64,000 nt of DNA from assembly GCA_027485855.1 (NCBI GenBank), contig JAIXQD010000001.1, positions 455,575-519,574 on the forward strand, in the 5' to 3' direction. Shown here piece by piece: positions 1-10,519 of the stretch. The position numbers were made by a program, and so were the translations under genes. The first letter of the stretch is position 1; each line of letters opens with the position of its first letter. Origin of the DNA: Rickettsiales bacterium (GTDB lineage Bacteria > Pseudomonadota > Alphaproteobacteria > G027485855). The notes under the pieces are model-generated. The model saw only the letters and a program-made list of their open reading frames with translations. It made no database searches and was not told the origin of the DNA.

Positions 1-2429
<2,429 letters not shown>

Positions 2430-2430
<1 letters not shown>

Positions 2431-3299
2431 TATGGCTCCCTCTTTGAATTAGTAATAAATGAACGGCCACTGAGCGCTGCCTTGTAGAAGCTGTCATTCA
2501 GGAAGAAGATAAGTTTCTTGGCTTCTTTCTTGTTATCAGGCATCACAATCTTGCCCTTCTTAAACGCGACCTTGAGCCCCTCATTTTTTGCGGCCTTGCC
2601 GATATCTTTGGGCGTGTACTTTTCCAATATCTTATCTTTCAGGCAAGCATGTATGGCCTTACGCATGGCTTGATCAGCATGATCCAAAAATGCTGCGGGA
2701 TTGGCGGTGTGAATATTTTTGTGGGCGAGAAATCCTTTTACTTCATCATCAGTCGATGCCTTCAACAACGAATCAAGGTCAAAAACTCTATTTAACTTGA
2801 AAAAGCTCTTAAACTTTAAAGTTCCAGATTCAATGATACAAGTCAGTTGGCTGTCGAGTGAGAATGACAGTTCAGACAAACGATTGAACACGTTGTTATC
2901 GAGCATGAGAGAAAAGCCACGGCTCAGAATTTGCTGGCTGGTAAAACGCTGAATCAGTATTTTCTGCGCCGTCCCCGTGCCCCGGGCGACAAAAATTGCC
3001 TTTATATTTTCGGACTGAAAACCGCTATGGCTAACGAGGGGCAAGCTGGTTGCATTGCTTCCAAGAGCTGTGAGGATAGGCTGGGCATGGGGGTTCGCAT
3101 CGAGCGTAAGGAACTCGTCGTCCTCAGGGACCCAACCGCCGTCGAAGACAACCTCGCTAATTACGCCTGCGCGAAAGTCATGCTCCTGTTTGGCAAAGAG
3201 CTGGGCGACATCGTTCTGCACAGATTGGGCAAGCGCCAACCGCTTAATGACAGGCGGTCCACCGCTCGGGCGGCAAAATGCATATAGGTTTTGAACCAT
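2430..3299 (-). CDS. kwaB: KwaB-like protein (DUF4868), Kiwa antiphage system
   Basis: Soluble partner of the two-gene Kiwa antiphage system; KwaB proteins are defined by the DUF4868 domain. About 289 residues. The central part has the run GTLKFKSFFKLNRVFDL, and the C-terminus has FFLNDSFYKAALSGRSF followed by NSK. Both match, from memory, the DUF4868 pattern of an inner beta/phenylalanine stretch and a terminal 'FLNDxxYxSxLxGxxYxxNSK' block. I chose the ATG at 3299 because it follows a strong GGGGGG ribosome site and starts one base after the kwaA stop; an in-frame upstream start at 3320 would overlap kwaA by 20 bases. The gene ends by overlapping hsdR (TAATG). The assignment rests on motif recall plus the membrane-protein neighbour. 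Confidence 0.8.
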
Positions 3300-3300
3300 A

Positions 3301-3873
3301 TCACCCCCCAGGCGCATCAATGATAACGTACTCGGTCAACTGAACGACCGTTAAGGACTCTGCGGCGCTACGCAGCTGCTTACGAGTTATTAGAACATAG
3401 GTTACCCCCTCAGGTGTCGTGACCCGATAGAAGTGCCAACCCAATATCCCCAGGAGCGGGTTGAAGTGGTAGCTATAGCCTGTTGCGACCACCAAGCCAA
3501 AAACCACAAGAGCGGGCACGATCATGTGCCAGTTTAGGCTGCTGAAGGGCCCTGTAAACAGTGGTGCTAGATACAATACGAGAAAGGCAGTGTTTTCGCG
3601 ATCGGCCGCTTCTATCGAGGAGATCTTGAAATTTGTCTGCTCCAGATTGCGTGCGGCATAGAACAATAGCCACTTCCACAAAAGTAAAAGACAGGCGCTA
3701 ACTCCCACGAGAGCGGCTGCCCAAGCAACCTTGCCCTCCAGAAATGCAACCCAGGCATAGACCAACCCAACCGGCGCGATGGCGGTGCAAGTGAGGAGTA
3801 GCTTGGCAAATCCATTTAGCATGCTTGCTCCACTGCGGCGGGCTGATGCACCAACGCCGTTGGGTGCTGGCAT
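3301..3873 (-). CDS. kwaA: KwaA-like four-helix membrane protein, Kiwa antiphage system
   Basis: Membrane component of a Kiwa system, proposed from architecture and context. The 190-residue frame has four hydrophobic segments at roughly residues 21-45, 48-72, 94-110 and 118-140, followed by a soluble C-terminal tail that includes GVTYVLITRKQL. KwaA proteins are about this length, have four transmembrane helices, and are always followed by a DUF4868 gene, as here. A better ribosome site (GTGGAG, 6 bases away) precedes an in-frame ATG at 3822, giving a 173-residue protein beginning MLNGFAK; that may be the true start. It lies 28 bases after hsdS on the same strand. Sequence similarity between KwaA proteins is low, so KwaB carries most of the identification. 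Confidence 0.72.
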   Translation of the reverse strand: MPAPNGVGASARRSGASMLNGFAKLLLTCTAIAPVGLVYAWVAFLEGKVAWAAALVGVSACLLLLWKWLLFYAARNLEQTNFKISSIEAADRENTAFLVLYLAPLFTGPFSSLNWHMIVPALVVFGLVVATGYSYHFNPLLGILGWHFYRVTTPEGVTYVLITRKQLRSAAESLTVVQLTEYVIIDAPGG

Positions 3874-3901
3874 GCCCTTTGTATCGAGAGAGCGGCAGGG
3901 C

Positions 3902-5185
3902 TCATGCGCAAGACCTTTTTTGTCGGGCGGTGCTTTCCATCGCCTCTAGCTGCGCTTCAACCTTGCTTGTCCTTCGCCATGTAACCGCATCAATTTGACC
4001 GGTGACGGCGGCGGTGATGAGCGCGGCACGCAATTCTTGAAGGCGCACGATGGATTTCTCTACCCAGATTATCAATGACTCTTTCTTCGCAAACTCCGCA
4101 TCCAAAAAGCCCACAATGACTTCTTGCTCCTGCCGGGGAGGAACTGGCACTTTTTCGGAGTGGAGATCGTTACGATCAACACCGGGTACTGCAGATTTTG
4201 ATGAGTTCAATACGAAAACATGAGCCAAGTCTTGAAGTAAGTACCACGTAAAGCGTGGATCTTCATAGACACGCGCGGTGTAGAGAGTCGTGTTAAGTGG
4301 CCAATACGTTTGCGTCAGAAAATAGAACTTCCCTATGGTTCCATACCGACCTGTCACTATCCCTGGCGCTTGTGCAACACCGACATTGTGCTCAGATGTA
4401 ATCCCACCTGAACTGACGAGCGGAACTCCTCCCGCGATACGTCTCTCCGAAGGCAGATCATGCCCTCGTTGGAAAAATGCTACGTGACGAAGCGGCTTTA
4501 TATTCCAATTTATAGGTATTCGACCAAACCATTCAATCCCTGAGTCCTGTAATAATGACGGAACCATAAATCGTCCTGTTATACTGGCGTGAAGTACTGC
4601 TTCAAACCGAGCTTCAATCAGAGCAACTTGGCGCTGCTTCTTCTCGATCAGTTGGTCGATGCGGGCGGTTTCTCGGTCAAGGAAATCGGCAATCGCCTTC
4701 TGGGTTTCCAGGTCGGGCGCAGCAAGCCAGTCATTCGGAAAATCAGCGAACTTGATAGATTGCCTGACACCGCCACCTAGCGAGTAGTAATACTTCGCCA
4801 AATCAAGCGCCAATAAGGCATAAGCCCAGAATCGTGAGTCATGCCCTTTCGTCACCTCAAGCGCATCATAGGCAGATGTGATAATTCCGCGCTCTTTCAC
4901 TAAACCCTGACGTATGCTGCGCTTGTCGTTTTGCAGGTCAGTGAGTCGCATAACAATATTGCCCGGCTCTACAATTTGATAGGTTTCGAAGCTCTCCGGC
5001 AGCAAACCCTCAGCCGTGTCGATGTCCTTCCTGATTATATTGCCATAGCTAAGCGATAGCAGGTTGTTTTCCTGCATTCCTATGTTCTTATTGCCTTTCC
5101 TAACTCGAAAAATGCGACGCAGTTTATCGGGCGTCCAGTTTCCTGGAGCTGTCGCGGCGTGGACTCGTTCTTGGAGAGTGATCAC
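3902..5185 (-). CDS. hsdS: Type I restriction-modification specificity subunit HsdS
   Basis: DNA-recognition subunit that directs HsdM and HsdR to a bipartite target. The 427 residues show the usual two-lobed layout. The first target-recognition domain (residues ~1-180) ends in the helical spacer containing FLDRETARIDQLIEKKQRQV. The second domain (~210-360) ends in a related helix with FLDAEFAKKESLI. Near-repeat phrases DLETQKAIADFLD and PRQEQEVIVGFLD mark the two half-repeats. The start overlaps the hsdM stop by four bases (ATGA), indicating translational coupling. The recognition sequence cannot be predicted by eye. Target-recognition domains vary by recombination, so composition may differ from neighbours. 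Confidence 0.93.
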   Translation of the reverse strand: MITLQERVHAATAPGNWTPDKLRRIFRVRKGNKNIGMQENNLLSLSYGNIIRKDIDTAEGLLPESFETYQIVEPGNIVMRLTDLQNDKRSIRQGLVKERGIITSAYDALEVTKGHDSRFWAYALLALDLAKYYYSLGGGVRQSIKFADFPNDWLAAPDLETQKAIADFLDRETARIDQLIEKKQRQVALIEARFEAVLHASITGRFMVPSLLQDSGIEWFGRIPINWNIKPLRHVAFFQRGHDLPSERRIAGGVPLVSSGGITSEHNVGVAQAPGIVTGRYGTIGKFYFLTQTYWPLNTTLYTARVYEDPRFTWYLLQDLAHVFVLNSSKSAVPGVDRNDLHSEKVPVPPRQEQEVIVGFLDAEFAKKESLIIWVEKSIVRLQELRAALITAAVTGQIDAVTWRRTSKVEAQLEAMESTARQKRSCA

Positions 5186-7206
5186 GCCGCCACCTCTTTG
5201 AGCAGCCCTGCGATTTCGGCCTCCAGCTGCTTCAGCTCTGCGTCGATCTCTGCCAGCGGGCGCGGCGGGACATATTTGTAGAAGTAGCGGTTGAAGTTGA
5301 TTTCATAAGCCACGCGGCCGACCTGCTTATCGGTGGCGTCAGTGTAGCTTTCATCCACCCAGGCATCGGGCACGAAGGGCTTTACCTCGCGCGCCACATA
5401 ATCGCGCCAGTCTTCTGCCAGTGGCACTAGCTCGTGGTCGCGCAGCTCGGCATCGGCCTCGGGTTTGCCATCGGCACCCAAACAGATATCTGCCGCCTCA
5501 TTGCGCTCGGCGAGGGCGGACAGAATAGCCTTCTGCACGGGTGTGGACAGCTTCGTGCCTCTAGCCTTTACGGCGCGGCTGAGTGCCTTTTCAAACGCTG
5601 GGCGGTTGGTGAAGATTTGGTCTCCTAGAGCCGCGAGCGTGGCTTCAATCTCCCGCCGCTCGGCCTCGGGCAGCTTCAGGAATGCGCGGTCATGGGCGAG
5701 GCGCTGAAGCCGCTCGGCGCTGGCTTGAAAGTTGAGGCGTAAAGGCCGTTCCACCCGAATTTCGCGGTAGCCAAAGTCGGTGGTGTTGAAAATCTTTGAG
5801 CAATGGCCTTCGCCCGCTGCGCCGTTGAGGAAGCCCTCATAGAGGCGCACAATTTCACGGCGGGCTTCCTCTGGTATCTCGCGCCGCTTGCTGCCCAAGC
5901 TCTTGCGCATGGATTTCCAGAAACGTTCGCCGCTGGCATCGATGAGCTGTACCTTGCCTTGCCGCTTGGCGGGTTTGCGGTTGGTGAGCAGCCAGACATA
6001 GGTCTGAATGCCGGTGTTATAGAAAAGGTCGGTCGGCAGGGCGACAATGGCCTCCACCCAATCATTTTCCAGCATCCACCGGCGGATTTCGCTCTCGCCA
6101 GAGCCAGCGCCACCTGTGAACAGTGGCGAGCCATTCATAACAATGCCGATGCGCGAGCCGTTTTCGTCGTCGCGCATCTTGGCAATCATGTGCTGGAGAA
6201 AGAGCAACTGCCCATCGGAGATGCGCGGCGTGCCTGCGCCAAAGCGGCCGGAAAAGCCCTGGGTTTCGGCCTCGGCTTTGATGGGGTCCTGATATTTTTT
6301 CCAGTCCACGCCATAGGGCGGGTTGGACAGCATGTAATGGAACTTTTTGCCCTTGTGCGCGTCGTTGCTGAGGGTGTTGCCGAAGGCGATTTGCTCGGGG
6401 TCGTGGCCGGTGACGAGCATGTCCGACTTACAGATGCCGAAGGATTCTGGATTCAGCTCCTGGCCGAAGAGCTCAACGCGGATGTTGGGGTTGAAGTCCT
6501 TGAGCGCTTCCTCGGTCAGCGCCAGCATACCGCCAGTGCCGCAGGCGGGGTCATAGACTTGGCGAATGATGCCCTTGCCGGTGAGCTTGTCGTCGTCATT
6601 GGCGATGAGCAAATCGACAATGAGGCGGATAACCTCGCGGGGGGTGAAGTGCTCGCCCGCCGTTTCGTTGGAGATTTCAGAGAAGCGGCGAATGAGTTCC
6701 TCGAATAAATAGCCCATTTCGAGGTTCGAGATTTTGTCCGGGTGTAGGTCAATCTCGGTGAAGCGTTCAAACACCTGCCAGAGGATTTCTGCGTCCTTGA
6801 GGCGCTTGAGCTGGTCGGTGAACAAGAACTTGTCGAGGAAGATGTCGCGGACATTGCCAGAAAACTGTGTGATGTAGTCCACAAGGTTATTGTGGAGCTG
6901 GCGCGGGTCTTGGCCTTTCAGCGTAGCAAAGCTGAAGCGCGACAGATTATAGACCTTAATGTCGTGACCAGCTGCACCAAACAGAATCATGTCACGTGTG
7001 GCTTCGTCCACGCCCTTTGGCAGGTTTTCAGCTGCCTTCAGCACGGCGGTTTTGGACTTCTCCAAGATACAGTCGAGCCGTCGCAGCACGACGAAGGGCA
7101 AGACCACCTTGCCATATTCAGATTGCTTGAAGTCGCCGCGCAGAATTTCGGCCACCGACCAGACAAACGAGCTGAGGGTCTGAACTTTTTGGGAGTGGGT
7201 CTTCAA
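5182..7206 (-). CDS. hsdM: Type I restriction-modification methyltransferase subunit HsdM
   Basis: N6-adenine methyltransferase subunit of the type I complex. The 674 residues begin with an HsdM N-terminal helical domain (~8-150). They then show the S-adenosylmethionine-binding motif DPACGTGGML at ~219-228 and the catalytic NPPYG motif at ~295-299. A C-terminal region ends in a coiled helix rich in Glu and Leu (AEIDAELKQLEAEIAGLL). The start is TTG at 7206, preceded by GAGGGG about eight bases upstream; no in-frame ATG gives a better start. It is the first gene of the five-gene defence operon, whose promoter should lie between here and the tRNA gene at 7316. Confidence 0.95.
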   Translation of the reverse strand: MKTHSQKVQTLSSFVWSVAEILRGDFKQSEYGKVVLPFVVLRRLDCILEKSKTAVLKAAENLPKGVDEATRDMILFGAAGHDIKVYNLSRFSFATLKGQDPRQLHNNLVDYITQFSGNVRDIFLDKFLFTDQLKRLKDAEILWQVFERFTEIDLHPDKISNLEMGYLFEELIRRFSEISNETAGEHFTPREVIRLIVDLLIANDDDKLTGKGIIRQVYDPACGTGGMLALTEEALKDFNPNIRVELFGQELNPESFGICKSDMLVTGHDPEQIAFGNTLSNDAHKGKKFHYMLSNPPYGVDWKKYQDPIKAEAETQGFSGRFGAGTPRISDGQLLFLQHMIAKMRDDENGSRIGIVMNGSPLFTGGAGSGESEIRRWMLENDWVEAIVALPTDLFYNTGIQTYVWLLTNRKPAKRQGKVQLIDASGERFWKSMRKSLGSKRREIPEEARREIVRLYEGFLNGAAGEGHCSKIFNTTDFGYREIRVERPLRLNFQASAERLQRLAHDRAFLKLPEAERREIEATLAALGDQIFTNRPAFEKALSRAVKARGTKLSTPVQKAILSALAERNEAADICLGADGKPEADAELRDHELVPLAEDWRDYVAREVKPFVPDAWVDESYTDATDKQVGRVAYEINFNRYFYKYVPPRPLAEIDAELKQLEAEIAGLLKEVAA

Positions 7207-7315
7207 TTTCGTTTCCCCTCGATACGCCGTGGAACCGGCTTATTTTTTGGCCGCTGCCCGAGCCGAGCGCTGCGACCCGAGAACCTGGCAAGCAACATAA
7301 GAACTAGCAAGGCAA

Positions 7316-7683
7316 TGGTGCGGGCGGCCGGACTTGAACCGGCACGGCCTTACGGCCGACGGATTTTCTTACCTTCTACGGCTTGCGCCGCCGCCATGCC
7401 GCAGGTGCCTGCTGCATAGCGTTTGGGGTCTGGACTATCCCTTCACCCTACTCGCCGCGTGCGCTGCGAGGTTAGGTGCTGCCCGTCTAGTCTCTACACC
7501 TTCCAGTGACTCTGGCGCGCCGATCTGCATCGGCTGCGCTGTCACTGGCTTGGCTCGGGGTTGCCTTGGCTTACTGTTTAGCCGCCAAGGTTTCCCCGAA
7601 TTTGAGCAGTTCTACTCCTAGTGTTTCCACTAGGGCACTCAATGGCTTAAGTCCGTTGCGTCTACCGATTCCGCCACGCCCGC
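7316..7683 (-). tRNA. tRNA-Leu(UAA) interrupted by a group I intron
   Basis: Class II leucine tRNA in two exons: 5' exon 7649-7683 (35 nt) and 3' exon 7316-7367 (52 nt, CCA encoded). The acceptor strands GCGGGCG and CGCCCGC pair fully. Joining the exons gives anticodon stem ACGGA/TCCGT with loop CUUAAAA, so the anticodon is UAA. A long variable arm (CGGCC/GGCCG) and a T arm GCCGG/CCGGC are present. The intron sits between U34 and A35, the site used by the cyanobacterial and plastid tRNA-Leu intron. A promoter lies just upstream. Confidence 0.95.
7368..7648 (-). ncRNA. Group I intron (tRNA-Leu type, IC3-like)
   Basis: About 281 nt with no protein-coding capacity of note. Strand-specific sequence shows the conserved core of the tRNA-Leu group I intron: a P4-P6 strand with GGCAACCCCGAGCCAAGCC (7548-7566 region), the P7 strand GGTGTAGAGACTAGACGGG (7482-7500), the AAGGGATAGTCC segment (~7433-7444), and a terminal G before the 3' exon. 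It begins after the U of ACTT, consistent with a U.G pair at the 5' splice site. No homing endonuclease frame is present. Expected to self-splice; that is inference from the conserved core. Confidence 0.92.
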
Positions 7684-7695
7684 TTAGCCACCCCT

Positions 7696-7725
7696 TTTAT
7701 AGACGCTTAAAGGGCATTTCGCCAA
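7696..7725 (-). promoter_or_regulatory. Promoter of the intron-containing tRNA-Leu
   Basis: On the minus strand a -35 like TTGGCG (7720-7725) and a -10 like TATAAA (7696-7701) are 18 bases apart, ending about 12 bases before the tRNA 5' end. The same layout occurs at the tRNA fragment near 9118. Confidence 0.55.
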
Positions 7726-7746
7726 GCCTGAAATAACGCCGAGCTT

Positions 7747-8931
7747 CTATTCTTCCTCTTCATTGGGGGAAAGCAAGTTAATCGTGCGCGATTGCGCCTT
7801 TTTACGGACGTTAATTGAGCTGGCATCCAGCACATTTTTGATGTGCGAGGCATAGAAGGTTTCAATCATTTCCACGCTGGTGCGGCAGTTTTTGGCGATT
7901 TGATAGATATCCGCCCCCTCCATCAGCCGCATGCTGATGTAGGTATGGCGAAGGCTATAGGCGGTGCGCCGTTGTCCGTCGCGGTCGATCTTGAGCTGCT
8001 CCTCATCAAGAATGGTGTTGAAGAGCTGGCGCTGAAACTTAGGAAACAGCCGGTCCATCGGCTTCGGCTTGTTGCGCTCCACGAGGCGCTGATAGGGCAG
8101 CACGGCTCCGGGCATGCTTTTGCAATAGCCAACGCCGCGCTTGCCCCGCACCTCGATTTCAAGAATGCGCTCGCCACTCGCGATGTCCTCCACCACGGCG
8201 ACATCGCGATGCTCCAGCCGCAGTGCCTCGTCGGGGCGAAGGCCCGTATTGGCCATGAACAGCACAAAGTCGTGCAGCTGCTCGCACGACCAGCGCCACC
8301 GCTTTTTCGGCGGGTTCTTGGCGCGGCGGCGCGTGGCCTCGTAGAGCTGCTTGTACTCAGCGGGGGAGAACCAGGCGCGGTGCACCACCTTGCCCGAGGT
8401 TTTGTAGGGCGGTGACAAATCCGGCACGTGCTGAATCCAGCCATGCCGGTGCGCCGTTTTCAGAATCTGCCTTAGGCAAACAATCTCCTGATGCATGGTG
8501 CTGCGGGCGGGCGCTTTGCCGCCGCGCCCATTCTGTGTGCGGAAGATGCGATACTCCTGCACCATGCCGGGCGTGATCTGGTGCAGGCTCTTATCGCCAA
8601 AGAATGGCATGAGATGCAGGCGGATGCGGTCGCGGTGCCCCTTCACATAGATGGGGCTGCGCTGCCCCTGCGTGATCACCTCATACTCACGCATGAATTG
8701 CTCAGCCGCCTGCTTGAAGCCGCGGCCGTGGCGCAGGTCGCCCGCGCGGTGCTTCACCTTGAGATTGAGAAACCAGTCCTCGGCGAAGTCCTTGGCCTGC
8801 TCCAGGCTTTCGGCGCGAGTGGAAGTGCGGTGGTTGCGGCCATTCAGATATGTCGCGCACTGCCAATAGCGGCTGTCGTCACGTTTGTAGACGTGCAGAC
8901 GGCCTCCCATGAGCGTGTGTTGCGCGGACAT
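7747..8931 (-). CDS. Tyrosine recombinase (integrase) of the tRNA-Leu island
   Basis: Site-specific recombinase that would integrate and excise the neighbouring element. The 394 residues show an N-terminal SAM-like core-binding domain (~70-170) and a C-terminal catalytic domain. Catalytic-box matches are the first Arg in NTGLRPDEALRL, the second box in AYSLRHTYISMRL (the usual leading His is Tyr), and the nucleophilic Tyr in IETFYASHIK. The start is the ATG at 8931 after an AGGA site. The gene is GC-rich and lies between a complete tRNA-Leu and a tRNA-Leu fragment, which fits an element using the tRNA anticodon region as its attachment site. It reads away from the fragment's promoter, so that promoter may drive it. 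Confidence 0.92.
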   Translation of the reverse strand: MSAQHTLMGGRLHVYKRDDSRYWQCATYLNGRNHRTSTRAESLEQAKDFAEDWFLNLKVKHRAGDLRHGRGFKQAAEQFMREYEVITQGQRSPIYVKGHRDRIRLHLMPFFGDKSLHQITPGMVQEYRIFRTQNGRGGKAPARSTMHQEIVCLRQILKTAHRHGWIQHVPDLSPPYKTSGKVVHRAWFSPAEYKQLYEATRRRAKNPPKKRWRWSCEQLHDFVLFMANTGLRPDEALRLEHRDVAVVEDIASGERILEIEVRGKRGVGYCKSMPGAVLPYQRLVERNKPKPMDRLFPKFQRQLFNTILDEEQLKIDRDGQRRTAYSLRHTYISMRLMEGADIYQIAKNCRTSVEMIETFYASHIKNVLDASSINVRKKAQSRTINLLSPNEEEE

Positions 8932-9077
8932 TTTTCCTATGCCTCCGAAATTCGGCGCGAGGCGGAAAAATGTGTAAGGGCTGTGTAAGCCTATTTCTCG
9001 CCTCAGTTGCAGGCATTCTTACACATAAGATTATGTTTGTAAACAGCTATTTAGCTTGGTCGTTTTAATATCATTAT

Positions 9078-9118
9078 GATTTTAAGTCCGTTGCGTCTAC
9101 CAGTTCCGCCACGCGAGC
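9078..9118 (-). pseudogene. 5' half of an intronless tRNA-Leu(UAA); probable island attachment junction
   Basis: 41 nt on the minus strand match tRNA-Leu positions 1 to ~39: acceptor strand GCTCGCG, TG, D arm GCGGAACTGGTAGACGC, and anticodon stem-loop start ACGGACTTAAAATC. Compared with the complete gene, identity is perfect over GGTAGACGCAACGGACTTAA and over GCGTGGCGGAA. Here the loop continues straight into AAATC, as in an uninterrupted gene. Homology stops at 9078, within the 3' strand of the anticodon stem. No 3' half follows, so this is a truncated gene and the likely right-hand junction of the island. Confidence 0.85.
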
Positions 9119-9127
9119 CCGTGACTT

Positions 9128-9157
9128 TTTATAGCCTTGTTTTAGGCGATTAGCCAA
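9128..9157 (-). promoter_or_regulatory. Orphaned tRNA-Leu promoter reading into the integrase
   Basis: Minus-strand -35 TTGGCT (9152-9157) and -10 TATAAA (9128-9133) with an 18-base spacer, placed about 10 bases before the truncated tRNA. Transcripts would cross the tRNA half and continue into the integrase start at 8931. Confidence 0.5.
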
Positions 9158-9218
9158 GAGGGAATAAGCAGCGGCTGGTTTTTTAATAACAAAAGCTTAG
9201 CTGTGGCTTAGCAGGCAC

Positions 9219-10511
9219 CTAACCTGCCAACCACGGGGCTGGGCGGTCTTGGCCCAAGAGCTCGGCATAGCTTTGCCGTGGCCGAATAACCGCCCAATTT
9301 TGGCCATGCACTAAAACTTCAGCCACTAAGGGGCGCGTATTGTAATTACTGCTCATGGCCGCGCCATAGGCGCCCGCACTCATAAAGGCCAAAATGGCCC
9401 CCTCGCCTTGCTCGGCTATGGCGTAATCTTTGGCAAAAGTGTCGCCACTTTCGCACACAGGCCCGACCACATCATAAGTTTGCAGTGGCGCTGCTTGGGC
9501 TGTTTGCTGCAATGGCCAAAGCGGATGCACGGCCTCATAAAGTGCTGGCCGAATAAGATCGTTCATGGCGGCATCCAGCACCATAAAATTTTTATCGGCG
9601 CGGGCATGGATACGCTGCACCCGCGTCAGCAGCAAGCCTGCATTGGCCACTAAATAGCGCCCCGGCTCAAAACCAAGCCTTACGGGCAAATCGGCAAATA
9701 GGTTTTCAATCATATTGGCGTAGCTGGCCATGGTGAGTGGGTCGGGCGCGCCCTGTCCTGCCTCCAGCAAATCTGGCACACCAATGCCGCCGCCCAAATC
9801 CATAACAGATAGCGGCAGGCCTTGCGCCAAAAGGTCTTTGGCTAAATCGCGCATTTTGCCAAAAGCTTCGGCAAAGGGGGCCAGCTCGGTAATTTGGCTG
9901 CCAATGTGGCAGGTTAAACCCTGTGCTTTAATGTTAGGCAAAGCACAAGCGCGCGCATAAAGTGGCCCGGCTTCAGCAAGGCTAACGCCAAATTTACTAT
10001 CGGCATCGCCTGTGGCGATTTTAGCATGACCACCCGCCAGCACATCAGGGTTTACGCGCACCGCTACATTGGCCACAAGCCCCATGGCTGCGGCAATTTG
10101 CGCCAGCCGCTCAAGCTCGTCCGGGCTTTCAATATTGATTTGCTCAAGACCTAATTGCACCGCAAAGGCAAGCTCGGCATCGCTTTTGCCCACGCCCGAA
10201 AAAACGATGCGCTCGGGCGGAATGCCCGCTTGCAGCGCCCGACGTATCTCGCCCTCAGAGACCGTATCGGCCCCCGCACCCAAACGCGCCAAAGTTTGCA
10301 ACACGGCTATGTTACTGTTGGCTTTAACGGCAAAAGCAATCAGTGTATCGGGCCGATGCGCAAAGGCTTGCGCAAATTTTTGATATTGCCGGCAAATGCC
10401 TGCACTTGAATAAACATAACAAGGCGTGCCCACCACCGAGGCAATACGCGCCAGCGACACATCTTCGGCAAATAAATTGCCCGCTCGATAATGAAAATCA
10501 AAAACGCTCAT
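9219..10511 (-). CDS. lysA: Diaminopimelate decarboxylase
   Basis: PLP enzyme that converts meso-diaminopimelate to L-lysine, the last step of lysine synthesis. The 430 residues match the family length. The PLP lysine is in IAFAVKANSN (K63). Further family signatures are VNPDVLAGGH, LTCHIGSQI, the phosphate-binding LGGGIGVP, FEPGRYLVANAG, and the C-terminal active-site motif GPVCESGDTFAKD. It follows a methyltransferase gene on the same strand with an 8-base gap. It is the first gene with host-like composition to the right of the island. Confidence 0.95.
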   Translation of the reverse strand: MSVFDFHYRAGNLFAEDVSLARIASVVGTPCYVYSSAGICRQYQKFAQAFAHRPDTLIAFAVKANSNIAVLQTLARLGAGADTVSEGEIRRALQAGIPPERIVFSGVGKSDAELAFAVQLGLEQINIESPDELERLAQIAAAMGLVANVAVRVNPDVLAGGHAKIATGDADSKFGVSLAEAGPLYARACALPNIKAQGLTCHIGSQITELAPFAEAFGKMRDLAKDLLAQGLPLSVMDLGGGIGVPDLLEAGQGAPDPLTMASYANMIENLFADLPVRLGFEPGRYLVANAGLLLTRVQRIHARADKNFMVLDAAMNDLIRPALYEAVHPLWPLQQTAQAAPLQTYDVVGPVCESGDTFAKDYAIAEQGEGAILAFMSAGAYGAAMSSNYNTRPLVAEVLVHGQNWAVIRPRQSYAELLGQDRPAPWLAG

Positions 10512-10519
10512 AGCGCGGC

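Noticed and set aside
5803-6708. Plus-strand open frame of 301 codons
   Set aside because: Antisense to hsdM, which has both methyltransferase motifs; long shadow frames are expected in GC-rich DNA.
7334-7736. Plus-strand open frames across the tRNA-Leu intron
   Set aside because: They cross tRNA exons and the intron core on the opposite strand; no ribosome site or protein family.
7843-8988. Plus-strand open frames opposite the integrase
   Set aside because: Antisense to an integrase with all catalytic boxes.
9181-9215. Possible lysA terminator (GCTTAGC-like repeats)
   Set aside because: The two copies are direct repeats, not inverted, so no stem forms.
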